Shown: positions 34,087-42,887, counted from the first letter of the stretch. The stretch: 64,000 nt of DNA from Bin18 sp965242795 (GCA_965242795.1 OZ251505.1:310001-374000), one strand, 5' to 3'. Notes: generated by a model not told the origin, from the sequence alone. Numbers and translations: made by a program.

Positions 34087-34749
34087 CTACGGAGAGGCCG
34101 CGGCCGTCCCGTCCCGTGCCTTCTTGCGGATCGTCACCACGCAGGGGCGCCCGACCACCTCGCCCCGCTCGTCGAACTCGCCGTATTCGGCCTCGAACAG
34201 GTCCATGCCCCACTCGCGCGGCTGGGCGTCGAACCACAGCTTGGTGTGCGCGCAGTAGTACAACACGCCCTTTTGGCCGAAACTCCATGTCCGCGGCTGT
34301 TCCGTCACGCCGAACGCCGCGGGGTGGCGGTCCGAAGTCTCCGCCTTGCCCTCCTGCAACATGCGTCCGCCGCTCGGACAGTAGTGCAACCGGAACCGAA
34401 AACTGTCGTCGTCTTCTTCGCAACTGAAGTCGTAGCCGTGCGAGCGGAGAAACATGGCGTACGTTTCCGCGAGGCGGGCCGGATCCTCGTCGCGGGAGGC
34501 TTCCAGAACGGGCCGCCACAGCTTTTCGCCCACGTACCGCCACGCCGCTTCCACCGCGTCCTCGCCGAGCCGTTCCCGCACGAAGTCGAGAAACACCGCG
34601 GCCATGTCCCCGTACAGGTCGTGAATCGGCCGCCCCTCGTCCCAAATCTCGTCCACGGCGCGCAACACAGCGTCGGTTCGACCTGCACGAATGGCGGCCT
34701 TGGCCCGGTCGCGGGCGGTCTGCGCGAGGTCGGAACGCAGCGTCTTCAT
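34087..34749 (-). CDS. Hypothetical protein co-encoded with formamidase
   Basis: A 220-residue soluble protein from ATG 34749 with AAGGGGAGG upstream. Two patterns stand out: 'GEDAVEAAWRYVGEKLWRPV' in the helical N-half, and 'CPSGGRMLQEGK' with further Cys, His and Trp residues in 'GVLYYCAHTKLWFD', which could bind a ligand or metal. It resembles proteins of the L-2-amino-thiazoline-carboxylate hydrolase or heme-sensor type only loosely. Fourteen bases separate it from the formamidase gene, so they are co-transcribed. Confidence 0.55.
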   Translation of the reverse strand: MKTLRSDLAQTARDRAKAAIRAGRTDAVLRAVDEIWDEGRPIHDLYGDMAAVFLDFVRERLGEDAVEAAWRYVGEKLWRPVLEASRDEDPARLAETYAMFLRSHGYDFSCEEDDDSFRFRLHYCPSGGRMLQEGKAETSDRHPAAFGVTEQPRTWSFGQKGVLYYCAHTKLWFDAQPREWGMDLFEAEYGEFDERGEVVGRPCVVTIRKKARDGTAAASP

Positions 34750-34763
34750 GGCGGCCCTCCCCT

Positions 34764-35888
34764 TCAGACGAAGATGTCCAGCGGCAGAAAGGCCGACACC
34801 ACGAAGTTGGGCACGTCCACCAACTCGCTGACCTTGAGGTCCACGGCCACGCTGCAGATCGCATACGCCTGCTGGCGGGTGAAGCCGCGCTCCCCCACCA
34901 AGTGGTCGATCATGTTGAGCAGGGCGTTGCGCGCGGCCAGGGTCGCGTCTTCGGCATGCGCCACGCCGTCGCGCGTGTAGGACTGGCCGGTCGTGGCGAA
35001 GAAACGTTTGGGCACCGCCATGTCCGGGCGGGTGAAATAGTCGTCGCGGAAGAACTGCACGTCGCGGATATGCTGCGCGTCCGCCAAGCCCTTGCGCAGC
35101 GTGAACGAGCAATAGCAGGTCGCCGCCATTTCGACCGCGGTACCGCAGCTTTCGCCGTCGCCCTGCGCGAAGTGGGCGTCGCCGACCGAGAACAGGCCCC
35201 CCGGGGCGAACACCGGAAAGCGGATGGTGGTGCCCGCGGTGAGTTGTTTGACGTCGAGGTTGCCGCCCGTCTCGTGCGGCGCGATGGTGCGCAGGGCGCC
35301 GGCCGCGATGCCGGCGTCGCTCGGCACGGCGTCCGCGGCGTCGGGGGGCAACACCGCGCCGCCGCGTTCGGCCAAGTCCGCCTCGCGCCGGTTGATCTCT
35401 TCCAGCAGCGCACGCGACGGCGCCAAGCCGATCACGCCCATGAACGGCGCGCCCGGAATGCGCACCCCGGGCAGGTCGTCCGACGTGGCGAAGCCGTCGG
35501 CAATCGTCCAACGCACGATGAACGGCTCGGGAAACACGTCGCGCAAGAAGCCGAAGCCCGGCACTTGCACCGTGAACCCGAACGGTTGCGGATCGACTTG
35601 GACCAGTTCGACCTCCAGCACGTCGCCCGGTTCGGCGCCCTTGACGTACACCGGCCCGGTCAGCGGATGCACGACCCCGAGATTCGCGTGGCGCAAATCC
35701 TCCGCGGTCGTCGCAGGCGTAATGAAACCGTCGAACGCATCGCGCGTTTCCAGCCCGACGACTTGACCGGGTTCGACCTCGACCAGTGGCGGAATGTCGG
35801 GATGCCAACGGTTGTGGCCGCTCGCCGGCTCCTCGGCCAGGGTTTTCGTGCGGTCGATGGCGAGATACGCCGCGGTGTCGATGCGCAT
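34764..35888 (-). CDS. Acetamidase/formamidase family protein (FmdA-like)
   Basis: A 374-residue amidase of the FmdA/AmdA family, which hydrolyses formamide or acetamide to ammonia and the acid. Family segments are 'VYVKGAEPGDVLEVELVQ' near residue 80, 'IGLAPSRALLEEINRREADL' with an extended insertion, 'PHETGGNLDVKQLTAGTTI', 'GLFSVGDAHFAQGDGES' and 'AYAICSVAVDLKVSELVD' near the end. The paired His and Asp in 'GDAHFAQGDGE' form the likely active centre. Its closeness to DMFase and methylamine genes fits use of C1 amides. Confidence 0.88.
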   Translation of the reverse strand: MRIDTAAYLAIDRTKTLAEEPASGHNRWHPDIPPLVEVEPGQVVGLETRDAFDGFITPATTAEDLRHANLGVVHPLTGPVYVKGAEPGDVLEVELVQVDPQPFGFTVQVPGFGFLRDVFPEPFIVRWTIADGFATSDDLPGVRIPGAPFMGVIGLAPSRALLEEINRREADLAERGGAVLPPDAADAVPSDAGIAAGALRTIAPHETGGNLDVKQLTAGTTIRFPVFAPGGLFSVGDAHFAQGDGESCGTAVEMAATCYCSFTLRKGLADAQHIRDVQFFRDDYFTRPDMAVPKRFFATTGQSYTRDGVAHAEDATLAARNALLNMIDHLVGERGFTRQQAYAICSVAVDLKVSELVDVPNFVVSAFLPLDIFV

Positions 35889-35955
35889 GGTGCCCTTTCC
35901 TCTCCCCTCACTCCCGGCGGGCGTCCGGTTCAGCCTCTCACTATCGCCCCACCGG

Positions 35956-36456
35956 TCAGTCGGGCAGCCGCTTTTCGGCCCAGCCGTCTTTGTATGGACT
36001 CAGCAGCTTGAGGTCGAGCGCCAGCCGATTGAAACGCCAGCTTCCGTCGGGCCGTCTGACCAACGCGCCGTCGTACGTGCCGCCGATCCAGAACGCCTCG
36101 GCTCGGCCGGACGCTTGGTCCGGCATGTTCGCGGCCTCCCACAGATACCAGAACGCCGTGGCCGTCTGCCCGTCCGGGGCCACGACCACGTCGGGCGACA
36201 CCATGTAATGCAGCGTCCAGCCGATGGACGCACCGGACTGCGACAGGAACTCCCGAATGGCGGGCTTCCCGGCGTGCACGCCGAACCGCTCGCCCCCGTC
36301 CCACACCGCGTCCTCCGTGAACAGCGGCAACATGACGTCGACGTCGTTGCCGCGGTCCGCGCCCTGCGCGTAGCGGACGATGAGCTGCTTGATCGCCTCG
36401 ACGTCTTCCAGCCGTTGCAGGCGCGCGGCGAGTCGGATCAAGTCGACGTCGGTCAT
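35956..36456 (-). CDS. NTF2-like (SnoaL_4-type) protein of Rieske oxygenase group
   Basis: A 166-residue cone-fold protein. 'LEDVEAIKQLIVRYAQGADR' and 'LFTEDAVWDGGERFGVHAGK' are typical of SnoaL-type dehydratase/isomerase-like members and of small subunits of ring-hydroxylating dioxygenases. It stands in the same direction between the formamidase and the Rieske oxygenase genes. It could be the small subunit of the oxygenase or a separate hydratase. Confidence 0.72.
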   Translation of the reverse strand: MTDVDLIRLAARLQRLEDVEAIKQLIVRYAQGADRGNDVDVMLPLFTEDAVWDGGERFGVHAGKPAIREFLSQSGASIGWTLHYMVSPDVVVAPDGQTATAFWYLWEAANMPDQASGRAEAFWIGGTYDGALVRRPDGSWRFNRLALDLKLLSPYKDGWAEKRLPD

Positions 36457-36489
36457 GGGCGAACTCCCGGCTTCCCCCGCGGGAGACGG

Positions 36490-36876
36490 TTACGCGAAGG
36501 GCGACCGGTCGGCGTGCAGCGCATGAAAGCGCGACTCGTCGAAACTGTCCGGCACGCGCGGCTCCCCGCGGTAACACTCCACGAACGGGGCGATCTCGGC
36601 GAACGACAGTGTGAGGAAGAACAGCCGCTGTGCCTCGGCCGGCAACGCATCCAACCGGTAGGCGTTGAGGTATTCCAGGATCGGGTCGAGCCGCGGCAGC
36701 AGTGCGTCGTACACGGCCTTGAGTTCGTCCGCGGTGCTGGCCAATCGCTTCTGCTCGCGTTCGCGCTGGGTCGCCAGCGACCAATCGGCCGCCAGCCCTT
36801 CGAGGTCGGCGAACGGTTCTGGTAAGCTAGAACGCATCGGTTCGAGAGTTCCTTGGTCGGAATGCTTTTCCTTCAT
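36490..36876 (-). CDS. Conserved hypothetical protein associated with Rieske oxygenases
   Basis: A 128-residue protein (ATG 36876 chosen; a shorter start at 36837 is possible). The block 'LEGLAADWSLATQREREQKR' and then 'LLPRLDPILEYLNAYRLDAL' matches a family of unknown function often next to ring-hydroxylating dioxygenases. No cysteine or metal motif is present. It lies 33 bases before the NTF2-like gene on the same strand. Confidence 0.6.
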   Translation of the reverse strand: MKEKHSDQGTLEPMRSSLPEPFADLEGLAADWSLATQREREQKRLASTADELKAVYDALLPRLDPILEYLNAYRLDALPAEAQRLFFLTLSFAEIAPFVECYRGEPRVPDSFDESRFHALHADRSPFA

Positions 36877-36938
36877 CTCCGTTCTCTCCCCCACATCCCC
36901 GGCTCTCTCCACATTCCCGCTCTCTCCACGTCATTCCT

Positions 36939-37079
36939 GCTCCTCCCTCGTCATTCCTGCGGAAGCAGGAATCCAGGCGGAGCCCCTTCCACCCAAGGCG
37001 AAACGCCCACCAGTGTAGGAAATCAACCTATCCCCTCTCCCTAACCCTCTCCCACCAGGGGAGAGGGGATAGGAGGGGA
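36939..37079. repeat. Intergenic repeat pair: GCAGGAATCC and CCCTCTCCC hairpins
   Basis: Contains 'TCATTCCTGCGGAAGCAGGA', followed by ATCCAGG, a known intergenic type, then 'CCCTCTCCCTAACCCTCTCC' and its reverse, as at 15.9 kb. It fills the gap between the small hypothetical gene and the Rieske oxygenase gene. Confidence 0.75.
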
Positions 37080-37155
37080 TAGAAAGACTCCGCGGCGACG
37101 ATTTCCAACTGATGCCCTACTCGATACATCTATCGTCGCCTCATCCGTTCCCGTG

Positions 37156-38382
37156 TCAGCCCGCGGCGCCGTTCCGATAGAACCCGACGTAGTCTTCCAG
37201 CACCTTGTAGCCGTGCCGGATCAGGATCTCCTGCTCCTGGAGATGGAAGTGGGTCTTGACGCCGGACGCCAGCGCGGCCTGCGTGGCCTCCATCGTGCCG
37301 GTGTCTTCCAGCCACGCGTTGCGCAGCACCGTATTGTTGAACTCCTGCGCGAACCGTTCGCCCGGGGTGGTCGCCGGCGGCCAGTAAGCGCGGCCTTCCC
37401 AGAGCGTCCGGTCGACGTCCAGCGGCCAGAACTGGTGCGTGAACCACATGCCCGGCAGCACGTGCAGGATCAGATTCGGAAAGATCACGTCCAGGTCGAA
37501 GCCGAACTCGGGGCTGCGCGTCGGGTTCACGTCCGGGGGCAGCGCGTCCTGCGCCGCGGAGCGTTTGGTGACGGTTTCGCCGAAACGGTACGCCACGGCC
37601 GCGGCCGGGCTCGGCTCGTGCTGCGGGTTGCCATAGACGATGCACGAACGGTGCGGGCCGTACAGCCGCACCTCGGGCAGATGACACAGCGGGTTGTTCT
37701 TGCCCGTGAACGTGTCCGGGTAGGATTTTCCGTGGATGGTGTTGACGTGGTAGCCCTCGGAGAACGCATCCAGCGCGACCTTCCAGTTGCAGCGCAACTC
37801 GGTCCGATAAGCGTAGCGGGCCGTCAGGTCGGCATACGGAAAACCGCGCAGGCGCGCGCCCAACTCCCCGAGATAGGCTTCCAGCGTTTGCGCCGGTTCG
37901 GGACGCAGGTTGACGAAGACGAAGCCCTCCCACGTCTCGGTCGCGACGCGCGGGAGCCCGTTGTCGGCCTTGTCGAAGTGGTGGAAGAAGCGTTCGTCCG
38001 GCACGCCGATCAGCGCGCCTCGGGTGTCGTACACCCAGCCGTGGAATTTGCACGAAAACCGCTGGCAGTTGCCGGCCGTGTCCCACGCCAGCGTGTTCCC
38101 GCGGTGCGAGCAGATGTTGTGGAAGCCGCGCAGGACGCCGTCCTGCCCGCGCACCAGCAGCACGGACGTGCGGCAGACGTCCAGGCGGCGCACCAGATAG
38201 TCGCCGGGCTGCGCCACTTCTTCTTCGCGGCCGACGTACAGCCAGACCATGCGGAACACGCGCTCGCGCTCCAGATCGAAATACGCCGGCGAAATGCACG
38301 GCTCGGTCGGCACCGGTTCGGTGCCCAGCTCGGGATATTCCTCGGACCAACGCTTGTTCAGGTCGAAGATCGGCTCCGGCAT
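37156..38382 (-). CDS. Rieske non-heme iron oxygenase alpha subunit
   Basis: A 408-residue oxygenase component. The Rieske centre is formed by Cys91, His93, Cys111 and His114 ('CSHRGN' and 'CKFHGW'). The catalytic iron site is His212 and His217 in 'GYHVNTIH', with Asp205 the bridging Asp. GGAGGGAGG precedes ATG 38382. The size and CKFH motif fit the family that includes ring hydroxylases and N- or O-demethylases. No ferredoxin or reductase is encoded nearby. The substrate is undetermined. Confidence 0.9.
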   Translation of the reverse strand: MPEPIFDLNKRWSEEYPELGTEPVPTEPCISPAYFDLERERVFRMVWLYVGREEEVAQPGDYLVRRLDVCRTSVLLVRGQDGVLRGFHNICSHRGNTLAWDTAGNCQRFSCKFHGWVYDTRGALIGVPDERFFHHFDKADNGLPRVATETWEGFVFVNLRPEPAQTLEAYLGELGARLRGFPYADLTARYAYRTELRCNWKVALDAFSEGYHVNTIHGKSYPDTFTGKNNPLCHLPEVRLYGPHRSCIVYGNPQHEPSPAAAVAYRFGETVTKRSAAQDALPPDVNPTRSPEFGFDLDVIFPNLILHVLPGMWFTHQFWPLDVDRTLWEGRAYWPPATTPGERFAQEFNNTVLRNAWLEDTGTMEATQAALASGVKTHFHLQEQEILIRHGYKVLEDYVGFYRNGAAG

Positions 38383-38407
38383 GCGTCCTCCCTCCGAGCG
38401 TGCCGCC

Positions 38408-39523
38408 TCACGCCGTGGACGCCCGCCCGCGGTTCGCCTTTTCGACCTCCGCGGCGAGCATCGGCATGACCTGCTTGGCGAACAGGTCCTGGGTCCTGAG
38501 CGCCTCGGCCTTGTCGATGCCGCCGTAGTGCGTCATCACGAGCAACTCGTCGAAGCGGAACTCGTCCCACAAGGCGAGCAGTTGCCGCCCGACGCTGTCG
38601 GGCGAACCGACGAAGACGATGCCGGCGTCGACCAGTTCGCGGTAGGACAGGTCGCGCAAACCGGGAAACTCGTCCGCGGCGTAGAACGCATAGCCGGCGT
38701 TGATCAGGCGTTGTTTCTCCGCGGGGGTCGTGCGGGCCAGCGAATCGGTGGGCGATACGTTGAAGTCGATGAAGTTGCGCACCGGCGCCTCGGCCTCGCG
38801 CAGCGCCGTGGCCTCGTCGTCGGCGAGGTAGATCGCCTTCACCCAGCCCAGATACGGCGGCGTGCCGGCGTCCGCGCACGCTTGGCGATACAATTTCGCC
38901 GGCTCGCGGAACACCGAGGTCGGCGCCGGTCCGCCGATGCACACGCCCCATTCGCGCTTTGCCGCCAGCCCGAACCATTTGGCGCTCGTGCCGACCTGGA
39001 AGATTCTGGGGTGCGGCTTCTGGTACGGCTTGGGCACCACCGACAGGTCGTGCACCTGGTAGTATTTCCCCTCGTAGGAGAACCGGTCTTCCGTCCACGC
39101 TTTGATCAGAATGTCGAGTGCCTCGACGTAGCGTTCCTGGTTTTCTTCCAACACGACGTTCGCCGGCGCGTTGAGCCACGCATGGCCGCGCCCTACCCCG
39201 CACTCGATGCGCCCCTTGGTCAGGATGTCCGCCTCGGCGATCTCCCCGGCCAGCACCATCGGATTATGCAGCGGCAGCGTATGGCACAGCGTGCGGAAGC
39301 GAATCCCGCGGGTCCGCTCGGCCAGCGTACAGAACACGGCCAGCGGATTCGGGTTGACGGCGAACTGCTCGAAGAACGGATGTTCGAGCGTCGTGAACAC
39401 CGAAAACCCGTGTCGGTCGGCGTGCACGCCGAGTTCCAGCACCTCGTCGATCAGGCCAACATGGTCCCGACCGGGAGGGCATTGGAACTCGACGTAGGTT
39501 CCGAATCGAATGCCGTGCGTCAT
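38408..39523 (-). CDS. LLM class flavin-dependent monooxygenase
   Basis: A 371-residue member of the luciferase-like monooxygenase family (TIM barrel, FMNH2-dependent). 'TTLEHPFFEQFAVNPNPLAV' and 'AGEIAEADILTKGRIECGVG' give the N-terminal half, and 'HPRIFQVGTSAKWFGLAAK' the FMN-contacting strand. The gene is 25 bases upstream of the Rieske oxygenase gene and co-directional, so the two probably form a two-step oxidation unit. An internal motif for a specific substrate was not found. Confidence 0.85.
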   Translation of the reverse strand: MTHGIRFGTYVEFQCPPGRDHVGLIDEVLELGVHADRHGFSVFTTLEHPFFEQFAVNPNPLAVFCTLAERTRGIRFRTLCHTLPLHNPMVLAGEIAEADILTKGRIECGVGRGHAWLNAPANVVLEENQERYVEALDILIKAWTEDRFSYEGKYYQVHDLSVVPKPYQKPHPRIFQVGTSAKWFGLAAKREWGVCIGGPAPTSVFREPAKLYRQACADAGTPPYLGWVKAIYLADDEATALREAEAPVRNFIDFNVSPTDSLARTTPAEKQRLINAGYAFYAADEFPGLRDLSYRELVDAGIVFVGSPDSVGRQLLALWDEFRFDELLVMTHYGGIDKAEALRTQDLFAKQVMPMLAAEVEKANRGRASTA

Positions 39524-39647
39524 GGAGCGGGTATTTTCATCTTGTGCCTAGTCTGACAAGGGTGGGGAGTCGGCGTGTCTCGCCGTTGGAACTGCACTGG
39601 TTTTCCTCTTATGGTCGCAGAGAACGATCACGAACGTCAGGTTCCCG

Positions 39648-39833
39648 ATGAAAGTCCGCGCCGTCATCAAAATGCTCGAAACCGACGGGTGGACCCTGAC
39701 CCGCACCAGAGGAAGTCACCGGCAGTTCACACACTCCAGCAAACGGGGTACGGTGACACTGGCAGAAAAACCGGGTGTTGACGTTCCCCCCGGAACACTC
39801 AACGCCATCCTCAAACAAGCCTGCCTCAAGTGA
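39648..39833 (+). CDS. hicA: HicA mRNA interferase toxin
   Basis: A 61-residue double-stranded-RNA-binding-fold toxin. The N-terminus 'MKVRAVIKMLETDGWTLTRT' and 'RGSHRQFTH' with the catalytic His are the classic HicA signature. The usual length is about 60 residues. It lies 11 bases upstream of the HicB gene on the opposite strand to the surrounding catabolic genes. HicA cleaves mRNA when not bound by HicB. Confidence 0.9.
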   Translation: MKVRAVIKMLETDGWTLTRTRGSHRQFTHSSKRGTVTLAEKPGVDVPPGTLNAILKQACLK

Positions 39834-39844
39834 AGGGGACCCGC

Positions 39845-40063
39845 ATGAGATACGCGGTCATCATCGAAAAAGGACCGGAAAGTTGGGGTGCGCACGTACC
39901 CGACCTTCCCGGCTGCGTCGCAGTCGGCGCTTCCCGGGAGGAAGTCCTCCACCTCATCAAGGAAGCCATCGAATTTCACCTCGACGGGTTGATGGAAGAC
40001 CGTCAGCCCATCCCCCGCCCCTCCTCGGACGTCGCCTTCGTCGAAGTCCCCGCCGCGGCGTGA
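39845..40063 (+). CDS. hicB: HicB antitoxin
   Basis: A 72-residue HicB of the short type (no added DNA-binding domain). 'MRYAVIIEKGPESWGAHVPD' followed by 'LPGCVAVGASREEVLHLIKE' is the family fold. ATG 39845 is preferred to an in-frame GTG five codons upstream. It follows hicA closely and should neutralise that toxin. Confidence 0.88.
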   Translation: MRYAVIIEKGPESWGAHVPDLPGCVAVGASREEVLHLIKEAIEFHLDGLMEDRQPIPRPSSDVAFVEVPAAA

Positions 40064-40081
40064 CGAGCGCCCGCGATCCGG

Positions 40082-41458
40082 CTACGCCGGTCGGGAGTCA
40101 CCCACTCTGAACGGCTCCGGCCGCGGCTGCCAATACGGCCGCGCCGCGGGTTCGTGGCGCACGCCGTGCAGGCGCGCGCGATCGATGTAATTCAGCAGCA
40201 GCGGCATCACGTCCCGGCCGCGGACGTGGCCCAGCCCGCCGCGGATGGCCGCGCGTTCGGAAAACGCGGTCACGTCGTCCGGCAAGACGTTCGGCCCGCC
40301 TACGATCAGGAGCGGAATCGCCTCGCCGGAGTGGATCAGCGGCCCGCTGCTCGGCGTGGCGTGGTCGCCGGTCACCACCACCAGCCGATTCGACCGATCA
40401 GGCCGGCCGCCGATTTCGGCAACGAGCGGCCCGAGCGCCGAATCCAACGCCGCGATGGCGCGCTGTTTGGCGCGCGGGTCTTTTCGATGCGCGGCCACGT
40501 CCGGCGCCTTGGAATGTACGTGCACGAACTCGTACCCCTGCGCGAAGAGGTCGTCCGCCACACGTAGCTTTTCGCCGAAGTCCGCGGCGGCATCGGACGA
40601 GTTTCGGCGCCGCGTGCCGACCGGCGTCATGCCGCAGACGCGGGCGAGCCCGACGTACAGCGGATAGTTTTCGACGCTCGCGGCGCGCAGCCCGTTCTGC
40701 TCGACGAAAGGCGGCACGTCGGGGCGGACGGCCGCCCACTTGGTCAACAGGAAATCGATGGGCGCCTCACCGCGCGCCGTGCGGCGGCGGTTGAGCGGGT
40801 GCGCGGACAGCCGCGCATAAGCCCAGCCGAGATAGGCGTTGAGCGCCTCCGCGGTGCGCCGCGCGGATTCGGCCCGCGGCGCTTCGGCCAACGGCCGGCA
40901 CCGCGCGACCCGAGCGCCGTCGTAAAAAGGATCGACGTCCGAAACGGAGCGCGACACTTCCGGGCAGGCGTCGTCTCCGGCCGCGGGCGTCACCGTGAGA
41001 ATGGCTTCGCCGCGGCCGCACGGAGTCAGGCGAAAGCGCAGCCCGTGCGTCTCGAAGGCCCCGACCGCCTGGGCGAGTCGGTCGCAATCGGCCTCGTCTC
41101 CGCGCCGGGCGGCTTCCCACATCAGGGCGTCACGCCGCAGCGTTCCGTCGTGCACGGAGGTTTGCGCAAAGCTCGCCAGCAGCACGACCGCCCCGGCCGG
41201 AACGTCGATCCCGCGGCCGACGGCCTCGAACGCGGCGCGGCCCGGAAATCGGTTCAAGTCGTAGCCGAACAACAGAAAATGCGCCGTATCGCTCTCGACC
41301 GGCACCCCGGGCGCGAGCGGCGTCAACAGGCCGGTCGTGCCGCGTTCCGCGAGCCGGTCGAGATGCGGGGTCTGCGCGGCTTCGAGCGGCGTCTTGCCGC
41401 CCAACGCGCCCTGCGGCCGGTCGGCCAACCCGTCGAGGATCACGAACAGAATCCGCAT
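40082..41458 (-). CDS. apgM: 2,3-bisphosphoglycerate-independent phosphoglycerate mutase, archaeal type
   Basis: A 458-residue alkaline-phosphatase-superfamily enzyme interconverting 3- and 2-phosphoglycerate. Asp9 in 'FVILDGLADRP' and Ser56 in 'PVESDTAHFLLFGYD' are the metal and nucleophile positions; 'EFVHVHSKAPDVAAHRKD' and 'VVVTGDHATPSSGPLIHSGE' supply the other metal ligands. The archaeal-type form is found in some bacteria. No ribosome site is evident. It is separate from pgk, which lies at 57.9 kb. Confidence 0.83.
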   Translation of the reverse strand: MRILFVILDGLADRPQGALGGKTPLEAAQTPHLDRLAERGTTGLLTPLAPGVPVESDTAHFLLFGYDLNRFPGRAAFEAVGRGIDVPAGAVVLLASFAQTSVHDGTLRRDALMWEAARRGDEADCDRLAQAVGAFETHGLRFRLTPCGRGEAILTVTPAAGDDACPEVSRSVSDVDPFYDGARVARCRPLAEAPRAESARRTAEALNAYLGWAYARLSAHPLNRRRTARGEAPIDFLLTKWAAVRPDVPPFVEQNGLRAASVENYPLYVGLARVCGMTPVGTRRRNSSDAAADFGEKLRVADDLFAQGYEFVHVHSKAPDVAAHRKDPRAKQRAIAALDSALGPLVAEIGGRPDRSNRLVVVTGDHATPSSGPLIHSGEAIPLLIVGGPNVLPDDVTAFSERAAIRGGLGHVRGRDVMPLLLNYIDRARLHGVRHEPAARPYWQPRPEPFRVGDSRPA

Positions 41459-41514
41459 GGCTCAGACGCCGGTTCCAATGGAGAGTATCGATGTGAATGT
41501 CCCCGATTCGGATA

Positions 41515-41846
41515 GGGAATGACAGACAAGAGGATCTTCATGCTCAAAGGGCCAGGGGTGGGTGAGAAGGCCGAGGTGACCGCGGAGTTCGTTTCGATAG
41601 GCTCAACGAACCGAGGGGGGGGGGGCGGCGGGGGAGGTCCTTGAGCCTGTCGAAAGGCCGGGGGCGGGGGGCAACAGGGGAGAACGGGAGTCCCCTCGGG
41701 GTTCGTTTCGCCCATTCGACACCCTTCGACAGGCTCAGGGACCGAGCTCGGGACACCGCATGCTCAACAAACCGAGGGTTGGGAAAGTGTCTAAGTCTGC
41801 CGAATGATCTCGCAACGAGCGCGGGACCCTCTTGTCTGTCGTTCCC
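41515..41846. repeat. Composite repeat element with 19-bp inverted ends
   Basis: GGGAATGACAGACAAGAGG (41515-41533) and its inverted copy CCTCTTGTCTGTCGTTCCC (41828-41846) match with a single mismatch. Inside are the 'GTTTCGATAGGCTCAACGAA' and 'GCCTGTCGAAAGG' motifs and an 11-base G run at 41,615-41,625. It has no coding signal. Its ends resemble those near 23,156, 50,080 and 53,308, so this is one family of non-coding elements. The rest of the 41,459-42,018 gap is mostly related repeat sequence. Confidence 0.65.
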
Positions 41847-42018
41847 AAAGGAAAGGGGATTGCGGACGAGACGATTCGGCAGTCCGTTGCTCCCATCATA
41901 CTCCCGTTCAAGCCGGGGGCAGGCTCTACGAAAACAGGTATCCACGTCCTGGATGCCCATTTCCGCGGGAATGATGACAGGGATGGGACCGTCGAGCATG
42001 GCCTTCTCGATCTTCTCG

Positions 42019-42621
42019 TCAGCGGACTCCCTGGCCGGCGGGGATTTTCTCGTCCGAACACTCTCCACCCGACTCTGCCGTTTTTCTGCACCGATCCGGG
42101 GCGCCGATCTCGTCCAGCACCGCGGCCACGCCCGGCGGCACCAAGTCGCGCCATCCGCCGTTTTCGCGCAAACGCTGGCGCACGGTCCGCCCGCTGATCT
42201 GCTTGGCGTGGCCGGCGTCGAGCACTTCGACCCGCCAGCCTGCGGCGCGCAGCCGCGCGACCTTCTCCCGTCCCCACGCCGAGAACACGCGCACGAACTG
42301 GACGGTCTCGCGCGGGCAATAGTGCACCCAGCGTTCGGGTTCGTGGATCGGAAACGGTACGAGCGACACGCGCCGCGGGTCCGCCTCGGCCTCGTGCAGC
42401 GCCGTGCGGATCATGTGTTGGCGCTCGAAAAACGTGAACGGATTGGCCTCGGGCGTATGGCGCTGCGCATCCGCGGCCTCGGCGCGCGTCTGCCACGGGT
42501 CCGGGTTGGTAATCCCGACGATGAGATGTTCGCTTCGCGCCAGCGCCGCCAGCACGTATTCCAGGTGACCGCGATGAAACGGCTGAAACCGGCCATGCGT
42601 CATGCCGTAGCGGACCCGCAT
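42019..42621 (-). CDS. Nicotinamide-nucleotide adenylyltransferase-like nucleotidyltransferase
   Basis: A 200-residue protein with a nucleotidyltransferase (HxGH) domain. His16 and His19 in 'GRFQPFHRGHLEYVL' are the signature, and 'QISGRTVRQRL' near the C-terminus replaces the usual ISSTxIR block. 'GITNPDPWQTRAEAADAQR' resembles archaeal-type NMN adenylyltransferases that make NAD. ATG 42621 is chosen because the domain starts directly after it; the open frame continues 73 codons upstream through repeats. The last ~25 residues may read into degraded sequence. Confidence 0.75.
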   Translation of the reverse strand: MRVRYGMTHGRFQPFHRGHLEYVLAALARSEHLIVGITNPDPWQTRAEAADAQRHTPEANPFTFFERQHMIRTALHEAEADPRRVSLVPFPIHEPERWVHYCPRETVQFVRVFSAWGREKVARLRAAGWRVEVLDAGHAKQISGRTVRQRLRENGGWRDLVPPGVAAVLDEIGAPDRCRKTAESGGECSDEKIPAGQGVR

Positions 42622-42724
42622 GGCCGGCTGCCTATCCGATCCCCCCTGCCCACGCAACGAAAAGAGACGGAATTCCATACAAGAAGATCCTGCGCCCCTT
42701 GCGTCACCCTTCGCCGAGTTCAGG

Positions 42725-42800
42725 GATCGATCTCGACGGGCTGGTCCCTGAGCCTGCGGTGCCTCGAGCATGCCGAAAGGTCGAAGGGTCTCGGACCACG
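42725..42800. repeat. GCCTGCGGTGCC-type repeat block
   Basis: Contains 'CTGAGCCTGCGGTGCCTCGA' and 'GCCGAAAGGTCGAAGG'. A homologous block lies near 51,760-51,815 (there with CCTGCGGTGCCCCGAG). No gene is visible here. Confidence 0.6.
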
Positions 42801-42850
42801 CCGGAGGGCGGGACTCACATTTCCTGGGTATTTGAGACAAATGGGGCGTT

Positions 42851-42878
42851 GTAGGGGCGACGCATGCGTCGCCCCTAC
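42851..42878. repeat. 28-bp perfect palindrome, GTAGGGGCGAC type
   Basis: GTAGGGGCGACGCA followed immediately by its exact reverse complement. It belongs to the family also seen at 43,042 and 59,159, and could form a very stable hairpin on either strand. Confidence 0.9.
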
Positions 42879-42887
42879 GAAGGGAGA

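Noticed and set aside
41615..41625. 11-base G run as a second phase-variable tract
   Set aside because: It lies in repeat sequence with no gene start nearby, so there is no expression signal for it to change.
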